NCBI GenBank assembly: GCA_016929905.1
Contig: JAFGHX010000005.1
Span: 1 to 48,313, forward strand
From: Kiritimatiellia bacterium
GTDB lineage: Bacteria > Verrucomicrobiota > Kiritimatiellia > JAFGHX01
DNA length: 48,313 nucleotides
Reading direction: 5' to 3'
The stretch's first letter is position 1, and each line of letters starts with the position of its first letter. This document shows, one piece after another, positions 13,232 to 27,400 of this stretch. Below the pieces are notes generated by a model, which was given only the letters and a program-made list of their open reading frames with translations, was not told the origin of the DNA and ran no database searches. A program made the translations under genes and the position numbers.

Positions 13232-16200
13232 GCGATGGGCTCCAATAGAACCCGGTACCCCGATGGATATAGTAGAATCCGTCGCCGGCCTGGAGGCTGT
13301 AGTCGGGGTAATTGCCCCAGCGCGTGTTGCGGTCGTCCCACCAGCGCCCGTCGGAGCCGGGCACGCCGTCAATGAGCCAGAACCGTGTCCAGACGCCGTC
13401 CTTGAGCACGTACATCAGGTCGCCGTAATCGCGCGCGGCGGTGGAGCTGTTCGTGCCGACGGCGCCGGCGGCGAGTTCGAACTGCCAGTCGTCGCTCTCG
13501 TGCCTGGGTTCGAGATACGGCCAGGCGAGCAGGTTCCAGTTGCTGTGCACCCAGACAGGCGCAACGTTGGTGCGCGCCTTGCCGGCGAACACGGCGTCCT
13601 TGTCGCCGCGGTACAGCTCCTCGTCCTGCATCGTGACCAGGCCGGTCGGATCCACCTGGTTCGTGTAGCAGGCGGCGAGCCAGGCGTCGCTTCTTCGGAC
13701 GTTGGAGACGCGGACTTCATCGAGGGAACCCGGCCAGAAGGTGGTGCCCACGGCGGTGGCGCCGAAGACGAGCGAGAGGTCGTTCTCCACGGCGCCGACG
13801 CTATGGTTGGCGTCGTCTTTCCACACGCCGTCGACGTACAGTTCGATGTTCGTGCTCGTCTTCATGGCGGCCACGTGGTGCCAGGCGTTGGTAATGACCT
13901 CGCCGCCATAGGCGATGATCTGGGTTCCGTTCTCGAACAGCTCGTAGAAAATCGAACCCGGCGTACTCGGGTACATGAGGACCTGGTACCCTTCGCGCGG
14001 CGAGCCGCCTTCCTTACAGAGGATTCGCAGGTAGCTGGTGCTCGTGGACAGGGTATGCATCCAGAAGGTGACCGTCCAGTCGCCGGTGCCGGGGTCGAGG
14101 CTCGGCGCGTCGGGCACGGCGACGAAATCGTTGGCGCCGTCGAACTGGTCGGCGCCGTCGATCGGGCCCGACGCGTTCTGCGTGACGTCGTTCGACGGCC
14201 AGCCGTGGTTCGCATAGGCGGTCGAGTCGGCGTGCGCGCCGGAGGTCTCCTTCAGGTGCCACACGCCCATGTAACTGTTGGTCCACACGCCCGTTGCGTT
14301 CGCCTGCGGCGTGGTCACGTCCGCGTTGCCGTAATACAGGTACAGGAGCGTGTTCTGGTCCCATTTCAGGGTCGGGACGCGGACCCAGGCCAGGAGCGTG
14401 CCGACGGTGTTGGAGTAGACCTCGATCTCGTAGTCGAGCCGGCCGACGCCTTCGTCGGTCGTGAAGATGAAGTCGTCCCCGCCGGCGCTGGCCACCTTGC
14501 CCCCGCTGCCGGCGTCCTTCAGGTCGGCATGGTCGAGCTGCACCAGCACGGGGAAGTCCGTCAGGTCGGCGGTCCCGCTGACCATGTCGCTCGAGATCGT
14601 AATCGGGCGGCGGTAGCGCCAGCCGCTGGCCCAGTAGTTGGTGATCGGCTCGGCCTCCGCGCGGTGGATCCAGAACGCCATGCCGGGTGTGACCTCGACG
14701 CTCACGTTCGTCGTGCCGGCCACGTCGCACCAGCGGTTCGTCGCCGCGGCGCTGAGCCAGTAGTTGCTCTGCCAGCCGGCCTGCGTCAGGAGGTAGAGCC
14801 GGTCCGAATCGTCCGGCGTGTCCGCCGCGACCAGCCCGCGGGTGAGCTGCGCGCCGAGGTTCGAGCTCAGGTTCGCCGCGTCGGGCCCGTCGATGTAGTC
14901 GACCGGCACGGAGGCCAGGTGCCACCCGCCCGTCTGCCGCGCCTGGCGGATCATGGCGAACTCTTCGAGCACGTTGGTGTAGACGCCTGTGCCGAGCCGC
15001 ACGCTGATGTTGTAGTAGCGGCTCGCGAAATTGCTGACCGCCCCGTAATCGGTCCAGGTGTTCGTGCCCAGCGCCAGCGCCGCCAGGTCGGTCACCACCG
15101 CCGCTTTGACGGCCGCGGCGCTCGGCGCGGCGTTCACGTTGTAGAACCGGTTCAGCTTCGACTCCCACTGCATCACGATGTTCGTGCCGTCCTCCACGTC
15201 GAAGTAGACCACCTTGAACAGCTCCTGGAAGTCGAGCGGCGAGGTGCCCGAGACGTATTCTTCCAGGTCCGTCAACCCGTCCTCGTCGTAGTCGCCCGTC
15301 CCGTCGCGGCTGGTGTCGCCGAAGTACTGGTTCTCCCACGCGTCGGCCATGCCGTCCTCGTCCTTGTCGATGCGGTCGGGCACCGCCATCCCGATCGTCA
15401 GGTCGTCCAGGTACGCCGCCTCGTCCGGCCCGGCGCGCCACTTGCGGCCGAGATACCGTTCCACCCGCTTGCGCTCCGTCTCGCTCAGGACGCGGTTGTA
15501 GACGAGGATCTCGGCGTAGTCCGCGTTGGCGAAGAGGCTGTCGTCGTACTGGCCGGCACATCCGATCTTGCCGGTGTAGCTCCAGCGGTTGTCGAACGTG
15601 TCGGAAGTCGACAGGGTGCCGAGCACGCCGTCCTTGTACAGGCGCAGCGCGGTCAATTCCTCGTTCTCCAGGTACCACAGGTGCAGCCCGAACGCGTTCA
15701 TGTCGTTCGCCTGCAGGGTGGTGAGGCTGCCGCCGCGCGCGGACATGCGCGGGGCCGTCCCGCTCATATAGAGCCAGAACCCGAAATAGTGCTGCGCGTC
15801 TTCGCTGCCCGTGCTGCAGTTCAGTTCGAACGCGCCGCGGTCGTTCAGCGTCGTGTACGGCTCCATCAGCATGAAGAGGCTCACCTCGTTGCTGAACGTT
15901 TCGGGGATGTGCGCGATGTGCAGCTTGTCGTCCACCCCGTCGAACCGGATCGCCGGCATCCCGTTCCACACGTCGGTCTTGAAGGTCGGCCGGCGGCTGA
16001 ACGAGGTGCACCACGCGTCGCGCCCGTTCCCGGTCGAATCCGGCCACGTCTCCACCCAGTCCCCGTCCGCGATCCCGGTCACCGCGTCGGCCTTGTACCA
16101 CAGCTCGAGCCCCGCGATCGCGTCCGGCGTGTCGCCGGCGCCCTCGGCGATATTCGTCACGCCGAAGGACTGGTAGGACGACGCCTCCGTATTGGCGAAC

Positions 16201-19200
16201 CCGAAGTTGGTCGCGATTTTGTCGGCCAGCTTGTAGGGGATCGCGCCGTCGTCGACGTACAGGTCGTAGGTCTGCGCCTCGTAGTCGTGGTTCACGGTGA
16301 ACCGCACCCACGCGCCGGTCGCCAGCGCCGAGATCGGCGCGCCCGAGACCAGGTTCGTGCGGCACTCCACCCATTCGGCGCTCGTCCCGTCGTAGGCGAC
16401 GGGGAAGCCGCCGGCGTTGACGTAGACGCTGGCGGTCGCGTCGGCGTCGAGCGCCGGCGGCTCGCCCGCCGTATCGTGCATGGGCAGGATGTAGAGGTCG
16501 GTCCAGGTGTTCGTCGCCGCCGGCGCGAAGAACATGTGCTCGATCTCGCCCACGCTCACGCTGCAGGCGTTGGTCCCGGTGTAGGTCTTGCCGCCCTGCA
16601 CCCAGGCGGGGGTCGTGCCGGCGTTGGCCGCCGCCTTCGCCGCCAGCCGCCCGACCCAGCCCTGCTGCGCGTGCAGCGAGGCGCGCGCGCGTTCCTCGAA
16701 CGTCTCCACGAACGGCAGGCCCCAGCCCTGCGCGCCGGAGACCAGGCTGCCGGCGTCGAGCCGGGCGCTGTTGTAGCTGGCCTTGATCCAGTCGGCGCCG
16801 CGCGCGCCGCTCGAGATCCGCACTTCGTCGATCCACCCGTCGAAGTCCCGGGTCATGTCCTGCGCAATGCCGAACAGCAGGTTCGAGCCCGTCGCGCGTG
16901 GCGGGGCCAAATTCGACAGCGCACCCGCCGGCTCGCCGTTCACGTACCACGTCGCCGTGCCGCCGGCGAACTCGAGCGCCAAGTGCGCCCAGACCGAGGC
17001 GCACGCCGACGTGGCGAGGTATTGGCCCGAGATCGGCCGGTCGTAGGAGCTGTCCGGCAACTGCCAGCCGGCGGAAAGGTTGTCGGCGCCGGCGTTCTCT
17101 TTCGATATGGCCTCGATGTAGTAATAGCGCCCGGCCTGAAGGGTGATAGGACTCGATTGCTCGTTACCCGTCTCCCACACGTTGTGCCCGCTCGAGCTGG
17201 TTTCGTAGGCGATCTTCACCTTGTTGGCCGGGTCGGCGTCGGTGCTCAGATAGAGATCTCCCGGGTCGTCGCTGCTGATCCAGAAGACGTAGTCGCCGTC
17301 GGCCGGCGGCTTGATCCAGCCGTAGCACCGCGTTCCGTAGTAGTCGGCCCAATCGAACGGGCCGTCGAACACGTTGGTGATTTCGGTGCCGCCCGTCGGA
17401 TTGTCCGGGTAGTCGGGGCTGTTGGTAAGCAGATCGAGCCCCCCGCTGCCGAGATCGGTCCAGTACTGACGCGTAATCCAGCCGGTCTCCGGTTCGCCCA
17501 GCCCGCCCGCATACGGCGCGGTCAGCGTCAGCTCGCCCCGCGCCGAGCCCGAGCACCAGTGCACGGCGGTCGTGTAGCTGCCGGCCTGCGGCAGGGCGCG
17601 CACGGTCCATCCGCCATTGATGTCGCTGCCGCCAGCCTTGTCGAGGAGCACGCCCTCATCCCCGCCCAGCGCCAACTCGCGCCGGTACCAGAGCTCGATC
17701 GTGTAGTTGGTGATCGCCAGGTCGAGCGCGTCGGCGTCCGGCACGCGAATGTGGTCGTTGTCGGCGGTGCTCGCGCTGAAGCGGATAGCGCGGCCGGCCG
17801 CCGCATCCGCCAATTCCCAGGTGCCAGTGTTCGCGTTCACGATCGTGCCGTGATGCGCGTTGCCGGAGGCGTCGTACACGTCGGTACCGGCCCCCTCGTC
17901 CAGGTGCCAGATCGCCAGGTAATTCGGCTCCCATGCCCCGTCCGCGTTCGCCTCCGCGTTCGTCACCGTCGCGTTGCCGTAGTACAGGTTCAGCAGCGTC
18001 GAGTCGTTGAAGTCCAGGTCCGGGATCCGGACCCAGGCGGTCAGCTCGCCCGTGGTCGGGTCATAAGCCTGCAGATCGAAATCGAGCTTCGTCCCGTCGC
18101 TGGTCGTGAAGACGATGTCGTAGCCGTTCGTGCTGCGGACCGACCCGCCGTAGTCCACGCTGCGCAGCGCGTCGTCGGTCAGGCTGATCCGGACCGGGAA
18201 GTCGGTCAGGTTCGTGTGCGCGTCCACCACGCTCGGCGGCAGCTTCACCGTCTTGCGGCTGCCGTACTCGCCGTACCACGGCGAGGTCGAGCCGGAGCCG
18301 AACCCGATGCAGTCTTCCGGCGCGTTCATGTTCGCGTACTGCGTCGCGAGCCAGTCGGCCGAGCGCGCGATCTTCGAAATGCGGACTTCGTCGATCTTGC
18401 CGTCGAAGATCTCCGTGAAGTTGTCCGCGCCCTGGTCCATCGCTCCGATGTCGACCCCGGAGAAGTCGTCGTCTATCGTCAGTGCGCAGTTGGTGCTCGC
18501 CGCCCATTCCACGGCGTTGGAGTAGATGCGGACCGGGCCCTCGTTGGTCCACGTGCCCGCCACGTGCAGCCACTGACCGACCGGCACGCCGCTGGGCGAA
18601 TTGGTGTGCGCGTCCAGGCCGCCGCCTTCAACCGACAGCCCCAGTTCGTCGAAGCTCTGGCCCTTGATCATGAACCACCACACATCGTTGGCGGTATCCC
18701 CCACCTGCCGCCCGGCGACCGGCCCCCAGGTGCTCTGGTCGGCATCGGAGTGTATCCAGGCCTCGACCGTGATGGCCGTATCGATCTCGTTGAGCGAGTT
18801 CGTGTTCGCCGCCGAGGTGGCGTACCCCTCGTTGGCCACGCCGTTGAAATCGCCGCAATCGCCGATCGGCCCCTCGGCCAGGTTCACGCCCGTGCCGGCG
18901 GTGGTGTGGTGCGCGTTCGTCGTCGAGTCCCGCGCGTCGACCTGGTTCATGTGCCAGACCGCGATGTAGTTCGCGTCCCACACCGCGCCGGCGTTCTCCT
19001 GCGACTCGGTGATCACCGCGTTGCCGTAGTACACATAGTTGGTCGTGTCCGACTCGGCGTACAAGGTCGGCTCGCGCACCCAGAACACGAGCTCGCCGGT
19101 GTCGGGATCGTACGTCTCGATCTCGTGATCGAGCTTCGTCAACCCGTCGCCCCAGGTGAAGACGATGTCCCACCCGTTCGTGTGGCAGACCCGCCCGCCC

Positions 19201-21451
19201 GCGTTCTCGTGCGCCAGCTCCGAATCGGTGAACCGCATCAGGAACGGGAAGTCGGTCAGGTCCGTCGTGCCGCTGACGCAGGCGTTCGTGATCACCACCC
19301 GCTTGCGGAACCCGTACCCGGCCTTCCAGCCCGGCGCCGGCAGCTCGTCGGGGTAGTCGCCCGCGCTCACGAAGCTGTTCGTCGCGCCATAGGCGATGCC
19401 CAGGCTGTTGCTCGCCCAGGCATAGTAGTAGTACCGCGTCGCCGGGCGCAGGCCCGAGACGAGTTGGCTGAACTCGCCCACCCGCAGGTCGGCGGCGGGG
19501 TAGGGGGTCGTCGGCGTTGGCGAGTCGTCGCAGAAGAAGCCCTTGCCCAGCAGGTTCGTGCCGCCGTCCCAGTGCACGTGGCCGAGGATCGTCGCCGTGT
19601 TCGTGCCCGGCGCCGGCGCGCCGGCGGTCGTCACGTGCGGCAGCCGGACCGCGCGCCCGTACTTGTGGTCGTGGTATTCCTCCAGGCTGACCCGCTCGTC
19701 CGCGCTCAGCACTGTGTTGTAGGCCAGGATCTCGGCGTAGTTCGCCTCCAGATAATACGCGTCGTAGTACCGCCCGCTGCACCCGATCTTGCCGTAATAG
19801 TCATAGTAGTTGTCGAAGGTGCTGACCGTGTCCACCGTGCCGGCCACCCCGTCGCGGTACGAGCGCATCTGGCCGAATTCTTCGGTTTCCAGATACCACA
19901 GGTGCGCCCCGCTCGGATCCCACACGGTGTCGGCGGCCCACGTGCGCACCCACGAGCGGCTGTACTCCGTCCCGCCGAAGTAGAGCCAGAAGCCGAAGAA
20001 GTGCTGGCCGGACTCCGCGCCGGTATCGCAGTTGATGTCCAGCGCGCCGCGGTAGTCCAGCCCCTCGTTCGGCGCGTCGAGCAGCAGGAAGATACTGGCC
20101 GCGTCGGTGAAGGTGTCGGGGACCTTCGGGATGTCCAGCCGGTTACGCGAGGCGCTGGTGTTGAACGCCAGGCCCGGCAGCCGCCCGTCGAAGACTTTTG
20201 TGGCGTACAGCGGCGCGCGGCTGGCGGTGGCGGTGTACGCGTCGCGCCCGTAGCCGCTGGCGTCCGGCCACGTCAGCACCAGGTCCCCGTTCGCATAGCC
20301 CGTCAACGCGTCGGCCTTATACCACAACTGCAGGCCCGGCACGTCGGCCGGGCTGATCTTGAAGTCGTCCGCCTGGTTCGTCTGCTGCGCGCCCAGGCTG
20401 ACGAACGCGGCCGGGTCCGCCGCGTTGGTGTAGCCGGTCAGGAGCCACGCCAGGCTGCGCGCGATGTCGGAGACGCGGATTTCGTCGATGTCGCCCGCGT
20501 ACCAGCGCGGGCTCGCCAGCCGCGTGCCGATCACGCAGGAATCGTCATTGCTCGACACGATCGCCAGCGTGTAGTTCGAGCTGCCGACCATCTCGCCGTT
20601 GACATACAAGTCCGCCGTGCTGCCGTCGTAGACCGCGAATTCGTAGACCCATTCCCCCTTCGGCACGGCGTAGATGTCCATGCGCATGTCGCCCGTGGGA
20701 CTGTCCTGGTAGTTGAGCCGGCAATGCGCGCGGTCCAGGCCGCTGCTGATCGTATCCTTCTCCACGCCCAGCATGTACCGTTCCTGGTTGCCCGTCAGCC
20801 CCTTCAGGATCAGGCACTCGTCTTCCTGCTCCCCGCCGGGCGGCGTGCGGAACCAACTCTCCAGCGTGATCTCGGTCCCTGCGATGTCCAGGCTGTTGAC
20901 CGTATTCGAGGTCGGCACCTCGACGTAGCAGTTCGTGCCCGGGAAGAACAGCGCCATGCCCAGCGGCGAGAGGTCCGAGACCAGGTTGCTCGGCGAGGCG
21001 TCGGTGATCGTGCCGTGCAGCGCGTTGGTCGTCGATTCGAACACCTGCGGCGCCGTGGCGCCGGGATCGTCGGCGCAGTGGAAGACGGCGGCGTAGTTCG
21101 TGTCCCAGGTTCCCGGCGAGTCGGTCGGCTCGCACACGCGCCAGTTGCCGTAATACATGTAGAAGGTCGTGTCCGCGTCGTCGCGCAGAGCCGGGATGCG
21201 GACCCAGGCCTTCACCGTGCCGTCGGCGGGGGAGTAGTACTCCAGCTCGTGGTCCATCAGCGTCGCGGCGCCCGGCTCGCCGAACACGATGTCGTACCCG
21301 GCCGCGTTCCGGACATGCCCGCCGTTGGCGGTCGAGGCCAATTCCGGGTCCGTCACGGAGACGAACGCCGGGAAGTTGGTCAGCACCGCGCCGGCGCCCT
21401 GCACCAGGTTGCTCGAGATCGTGATCAGGCGCCGGTACCCGTACCCGTGCG
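13224..21451 (-). other. Giant protein C-terminal region with irregular architecture
   Basis: In protein order: a DUF2341-LamG unit (from 21451); a variant jellyroll starting GLQLWYKADA (about 20345-19640); an Fn3-like stretch ending ATRYYYYAWASNSLG (about 19640-19340); units from 19330 and 18281, the latter with an inserted PA14-like domain; a domain starting FVETFEERARA (about 16720-16130); a second GLELWYKADA jellyroll (about 16120-15440), a close sister of the first; calcium-type DKDEDGMADAW and DYDEDGLTDLEEY (about 15370-15230); then two copies of a GWHL...GMAFWIHR / NWNLLAW...GDGFYYIHR domain with the last DUF2341-LamG unit (from 14635) between them. Confidence 0.8.
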
Positions 21452-24400
21452 GCACGTTGTTCAGCAGCGTGAACGTGTGCGTCGCCGGCGCGCCCAGCGT
21501 CGCGTTAACCGGGCTGCGCAGCGTCAGGACGATCGTCTCGTCTTCTTCCGGCCAGAAGTCGTCGATGAGGGTGAGCGTGGCGTTGGCGCTCGTCTCGCCG
21601 GCCGGGAACGTCACTCGGCTGGACCCCAGCGAGAAATCGAGCCCGTCACTGGCCGTGCCGGACACGGCCAGCTCCACGCTCACCTCATCGTCGAACGGCG
21701 CGGCGAACGAAAGCGCGAGCGCGATCGCCGCCGTGCCGCTGTCTTCGCGCGCGCTCGAGGCCGCAGCCGCAAACGCGACCGCCGGCCGCCGCACCCGCGC
21801 GCCCTCCACCGTCGCGAAGGTCGAGGGGCTCGCCTGGTTGGTGTAACTCGTCGCCAGCCAACCGGCGGAGCGGGCGACGTCCGAAACGCGCAGCTCGTCC
21901 AGCCGCCCGTCGAACGCGTGGTCCGCCGTCAGGGTGTGGCGGATCCCGATGAACACGCCCGTGCCGGCGTCGAATGTTATGGACGTATCCACCTCGGACC
22001 CGGATGTCACGTCCACCCCGTTGGCGTAGACCCGGACATTCTGGCCGCCCGTCCCCGATGCGGTCGTCGCCGCGTGCGTCCACTCGGCGCCGGCGACCGC
22101 GACTGTACTGGTGAATGTATACTGTTCGCCCGGCTGGTCGCCCCCGAATCCGCCGATCAGCGTGCCGCTTCCCTGGATGTAAGCAAGCCCATAGCCGTCC
22201 GGGGAGTAGGCATCGGAGCAGGTCAGGATGCGCTCCCAATTCGCGTTCGCCGTGCCCGTCGGCCGGATCCACGCCTCGATCGTGACGGTGTCGTCCACGC
22301 TCAGCGAGGCGCCGCTGCCGCAGTCGATGTAGTCGTCCGTCCCGTCGAACAGGTCGCACCCGTCGATCTGGCCCGCGGCGTTCTGGTCCACGCTGTTGGA
22401 CGGGTTGCCCGTGTTGCCGTTGCCGGTCGAGTCCTCGTGCGCGCCCGAGGTCTCGTCCAGGTGCCACACGCCCACATAGCCCGCCATCCACACGCCCGGC
22501 GCGTTCTCGGTCGGCGCCGTCACCGCCGCGTTGCCGTAATACAGGTACAGCCACGTGTCCTCGTCGCAGTCCAGCACGGGGAGCCGGACCCAGGCGACGA
22601 GCGCGCCGGTGGCGTCGGTGTATTGTTCCACCTCGTGGTCGAGCACCCGCTCGCCGGTGATGTCGGTGAACACGATGTCGTAGCCGTTCGTGCTCGTCAC
22701 GTATCCGCCGCTCGCGGTGTGCGCGATGTCCGCGTCCGTCAGGCTGACCAGCGCGGGGAAGTTCGGCAGGTCCTCGCCGCCGCTCACGTGGTCGGCATGC
22801 ACGCGCACCAGCTTGCGGTACCGGTACCCGTTACGCCACGCGTTCCGCGCCTCCGTGTCCGTGTAACTGCACGTATTGGGCGAGGCCATGTTCGTCCAGG
22901 CGGTGGCCAGCCAGCCGGCGCCGCGCGCGACGTTCGCCACGCGCACCTCGTCCAGCCGCCCGTCGAACCAGGCGAGCCAGCCGCTGCCGCCGTCCTCGGT
23001 CGACGCGCCCAGGTCGGCCGGGTTGCCGTCCGCGCCGGGCGCGGCCGCGCACGGCGCGGCGGCCGCCGCCGCGCCGTCGAGATACAGCGTGTTCGTCCCG
23101 CCGTTCCACACGCCGGCCAGGTGCCGCCACGCGCCGGCGCCGAGCGCCGCGTTGTTCGACACCACGCCGCCGGCCTCCACGTCGAAGCTCGGCGCGTCGG
23201 CGGCGAACCCGAGCCGCCAGCGCTGGCCGGCGCTCGCGCCCGCCTCGCGCGCCACCACCGTTCGCGTGCCCGGCTGGCTTCCGTCCTTGTAGACCCAGGC
23301 CTCGAGCGTGAGCCGGTCCGTGATGCTGTTCAGCGCGTTGGTCGCGCTGTCCGTCACCGCCGTGCGCAGATGCCCGCTCGCGCCGTCGAACTCCAGCGCC
23401 GGCCCGATCGCGCCGGCCAGCGACGCCACCGTCCCGTTCACCGTCCCGTCGTTGCCGTTCCCGGTCGAGTCGAGCATCTGCGGCGGCGTGCCGGCCGGGT
23501 CCTGGTGCATGTGCCAGACGGCGACGTAGGTGCTGCTCGGCCACACGCCCGCGGCGTCCTCCTGCGAGACCGTCACCGCCGGATTGCCGTAGTAGACGTA
23601 GTTGGTCGTGTTCTTCGCCGCGAAGATCAACGGCTCGCGCACCCAGGCCAGCACCTCGCCGGCCGCCGGGTCGTACGTCTCCAGCTCGTGGTCCAGCCGC
23701 GTGATCCCGTCGCTCCAGGTGAACGCGATGTCGTAGCCGTTCGTGCTGAACACGTGCCCGGCGTTGTTCGTGCTCTTGAATTCCGCGTCCGTCAGCCGGA
23801 ACAGGTACGGGAAGTCGCTCAGGTCCTGCCCGCCGTTGATCGTCCAGTAGTCGATCACCACCGCCTTGCGATAGGCGTAGCCGTCCAGCCACGTGTCGCG
23901 CTCCGGGCCGATCGTCAGGAAACCGGCCGGATCGAGCTGGTTGGTGTAGCAGGTCGCGATCCAGTCGGCGGAACGCGTCGCGTTGACGACCCGCGCCTCG
24001 TCGATTATACCTTCCAGGAAATCGGCCTCGGATGTGTCCCATTCCATGCCCAAGGACCACAAGTCGGTCGCCGTGAAGGCAAAATCGGGCACGTGCGAGG
24101 TTTTCTCGGCCCCATCCACATAGAACCGGCCCGTGCCGCCGTCGGACGCGTAGGTGACATAGTGCCAGTTGTTGTCGCCGACGACGGTGTCGGTGTCCAC
24201 TTCCCAGTCGCCGCCCGCTTCGTCGTAAAGACACAGTTCGTTGTCGGTCGCGGTGGCATCGGCGCCCACGCAAAAGATGAAGACGTTGCCTTTCGCCGCC
24301 GTGTTCGCGGCAAACACCGTTCCGTACTTCGTCCCGGTGAAGACGTCGGTCGCCCGTATCCAGACGCTCATCGTGAACGTCGTCGTCACATTGTCCGCCA

Positions 24401-27400
24401 CGCCGTTGATCGCCACATAGTGGCTGGCGCCGTCGAGCCCCTGGCCGTCGCCAATCTGACCGGTGGTATTGGTGGAGCCGTTGTTCACGCCGTGGTTCGT
24501 GTAACTGGTCGAGTCGTCCTCGTCCGCGCCCAGGTGATAGACGCCGATGTAGTCATCGTCCCACACGTCCGTCGCATTCTCCAGCGAGCTGTCAATCGAC
24601 GCGTTGCCGTAGTACATGTAGAACACGGTATCCTCGTCGACTTTCAGCACGGGGATCCGGACCCAGGCGACGATTTCGCCGGTGCCGGCCGTCCATTTCT
24701 CCACCTCGAAATCGAGCATCTGGAGCCCGTCCTCATCGGTGAACAGGATGTCGTAGCCGTCGGCACTGTACAGGTGCCCGCCGTTGTCGATCGTCTTCAG
24801 CCCGCCGTCGGTCAGGCTCACGAGCACCGGGAAGTTGGTGAGGTCGGCCGACCCGCTGACCTTGTTGTGGTCGACGGCCAGCTCGCGGCGGTAGCCCCAG
24901 CCCGCCTGCCAGCCGGGATCGTTATCGGTGATCGTGTAGGTGAACACGGTATTCGCGCCGAGGAACGCATGGACCAGCGGGCTGGAGAGCGTGACCACGA
25001 TCGTCTCCGCGGGCTCGGCGAACACGTCGTCGACGATCTCGATGATTCCCACCGTCGCGTTGGTCGCGCCGGCCGGGATCGTGCAGACCGTGTTCGTCAG
25101 GCTGTAGTCCACCGCGCGCGTGGCCGTGCCGCTCTCGTCGATCGCGACCCCCACGCTCACGTCGAAGGTGAGCGGGGCCGGGATCGCGATCTGGATACTG
25201 ACCCCCGCCTGGTCTTCCGGCCCCGTTCCGGTCGCGACCGCGACCTCGACGGCGCGGTAGACCTCCTGCGTCGAGAGCGTGACGAACCCGGCCGGATCGA
25301 GCTGGTTCGTGTGGCAGGCCGCCAGCCAGGCCGTGCTGCGCGCGATCCACGAGATGCGCACCTCGTCCAGCTTCGCGTCGCAGAACTCGTTCACGGCCGC
25401 GTTCTCGCCGCCGGCGAGCACGACCGCGTTCGGCTCCGGCGTGACCGAGAAGACGAACGACGAGTCGATCAGCGTCAGCTCCGTGTTCGCGTACAGCCGC
25501 ATGCCGTTCGCATCGCCCACGCCCGCGAAGTAGTCCCATTGGCCGAGCGGCCACGTCGCTGGCGTCTGCATCCATGCATTGGAGTCGACGCCGAACGTCA
25601 CGAGGTCATCCTGGTACGCCAGACTCCACAGGTCGGCGCTCGCGGCCCCCATGCGCCGGAACACGAACGGCTTGTACCCCGATTGGGTTGTGTCGTGCCG
25701 GGCCCATGCCTCGAGCGTGATCGCCGCGTCGATCCGGTTCAGCGCGTTGGTCTCCGCGCCCGCGGCGGAGACCACGTATTCGGCCGAGCCGTCGAAGTCG
25801 TAGCCGTAGCCCACCACCGCGTTGATTCGGTTGCCGCTGTCCATCGCCGCGCTCTGCCCGTCCACGTCGTTGGCCGTGCTGTCCTTGATCTCGCCCGCCG
25901 CGCCCGTGGGGCTCTCCTTCAGGTGCCAGACGGCCACATAGTACTTGTCCCACACGCCGGCGGCGTTCTCCTGGGAAGTCGAGACCGCCGCGTTGCCGTA
26001 GTACAGGTAGATGAACGTGTCCGCGCTCGGCGCCAGCGCCGGGATCCGCACCCAGCCGACGTACTCGCCCGTGCTCTCGACGTACTTCTCGAACTCGTGG
26101 TCCAGCCGCGCCAGCCCGCCGTCGTCGGTGAAGACGATGTCGTAGCCCGCGGCGCTGTGCACCTTGCCGCCGTTGCCCGTCGTGGCCAGGTCCGGGTCCA
26201 CGAGGCTCACGAGCACCGGGAAGTTGGTCAGCGTCTCCCATTCCGGCAGATGGTCGGTGTTGATCCGGATCAGCTTGCGGAACGTGTAGCCCTGCGGCCA
26301 CCGGATCGGGTCGAGTTCGCCGACCGTCCGGCACGCCGCCGGGTCGAGCTGGTTGGTGTAGCACGTCGCCAGCCACTCGGCGGAGCGAACGATGTCGGAC
26401 ACGCGCAGCTCGTCCAGCGTGCCCTCGAAGATGTAGTCATCCGAGGCGCGCGCGCCGATCCGCCACTGGCTCGGCACCGGCTCGCGTGCCACCGACCCGT
26501 TTGCCGCGTTCGTGCCGTCCACGTAGAGAACCACCGAATCGTCCTCCGCCTTCGTCGCCGCCACGTACGTCAGCGTGCCGTCGTCGAGGCTGTCCGCCGT
26601 AATCACGCTCTCGGTCGTCCCGTCATATTCCGAGTACGAGAGCTTGCCGGCGGCGTTCAGCCGGAAGTTCACCGCGCCGCCCGTCGACCAGCCCAGGATG
26701 TTGCGGTTCGTCTCCGTGTCCGGCGACTTGATCCAGGCCGAAACCGTCAGATTCGACGGCAACGCGGCGCCCCCGGCGGGCAGGTCGATCCGCGTGCCGG
26801 CGATCCCGTCCATATCGACGCTGCCGTCGATCCGGCCGGTGCTCGGGCCGACCCCGCCGTTGGCTGTCCCGTGCCAGCCGTTCGCCGTCGAGTCCTGCGC
26901 GTCGGTTTGCGCCATGTGCCACACGGCCAGGTAATTCGTGTCCCACACCCCCGCCGCGTTTTCCTCGGTTTCCGTCACCGACGCGTTGCCGAAGTAGAGC
27001 CAGTTGGTCGTGTCGCTCGCGGCCGACAGCACCGGCTCGCGCACCCAGGCGAGCAGCTCGCCGGTCGTGGGGTCGTACTTCTCGACCTCATGATCCAGCT
27101 TGGACACGCCGTCGGACCAGGTGAAGAGCAGGTCGTACCCGTTCGTGTTCGCCACGAACCCGCCGTTGCCGTCCCATTTCAGGTCCGCGTCCGTCAGACT
27201 GACCAGGAACGGGAAGTTGGTCAGGTCGCTCGAGCCGCTCACGATCGCCTTGTCGATCACGATCCGCTTGCGGTACCCGTAGCCCGGCCGGCGCCGGCTC
27301 TGCTCGGCGCCCATGTTGTAGAAGGTGGACGGCGCGGACTGGTTCGCGTAGGAGGTCGCGATCCAGCCGGCGGAACGGGCAATGCGCGAGATGCGCGCCT

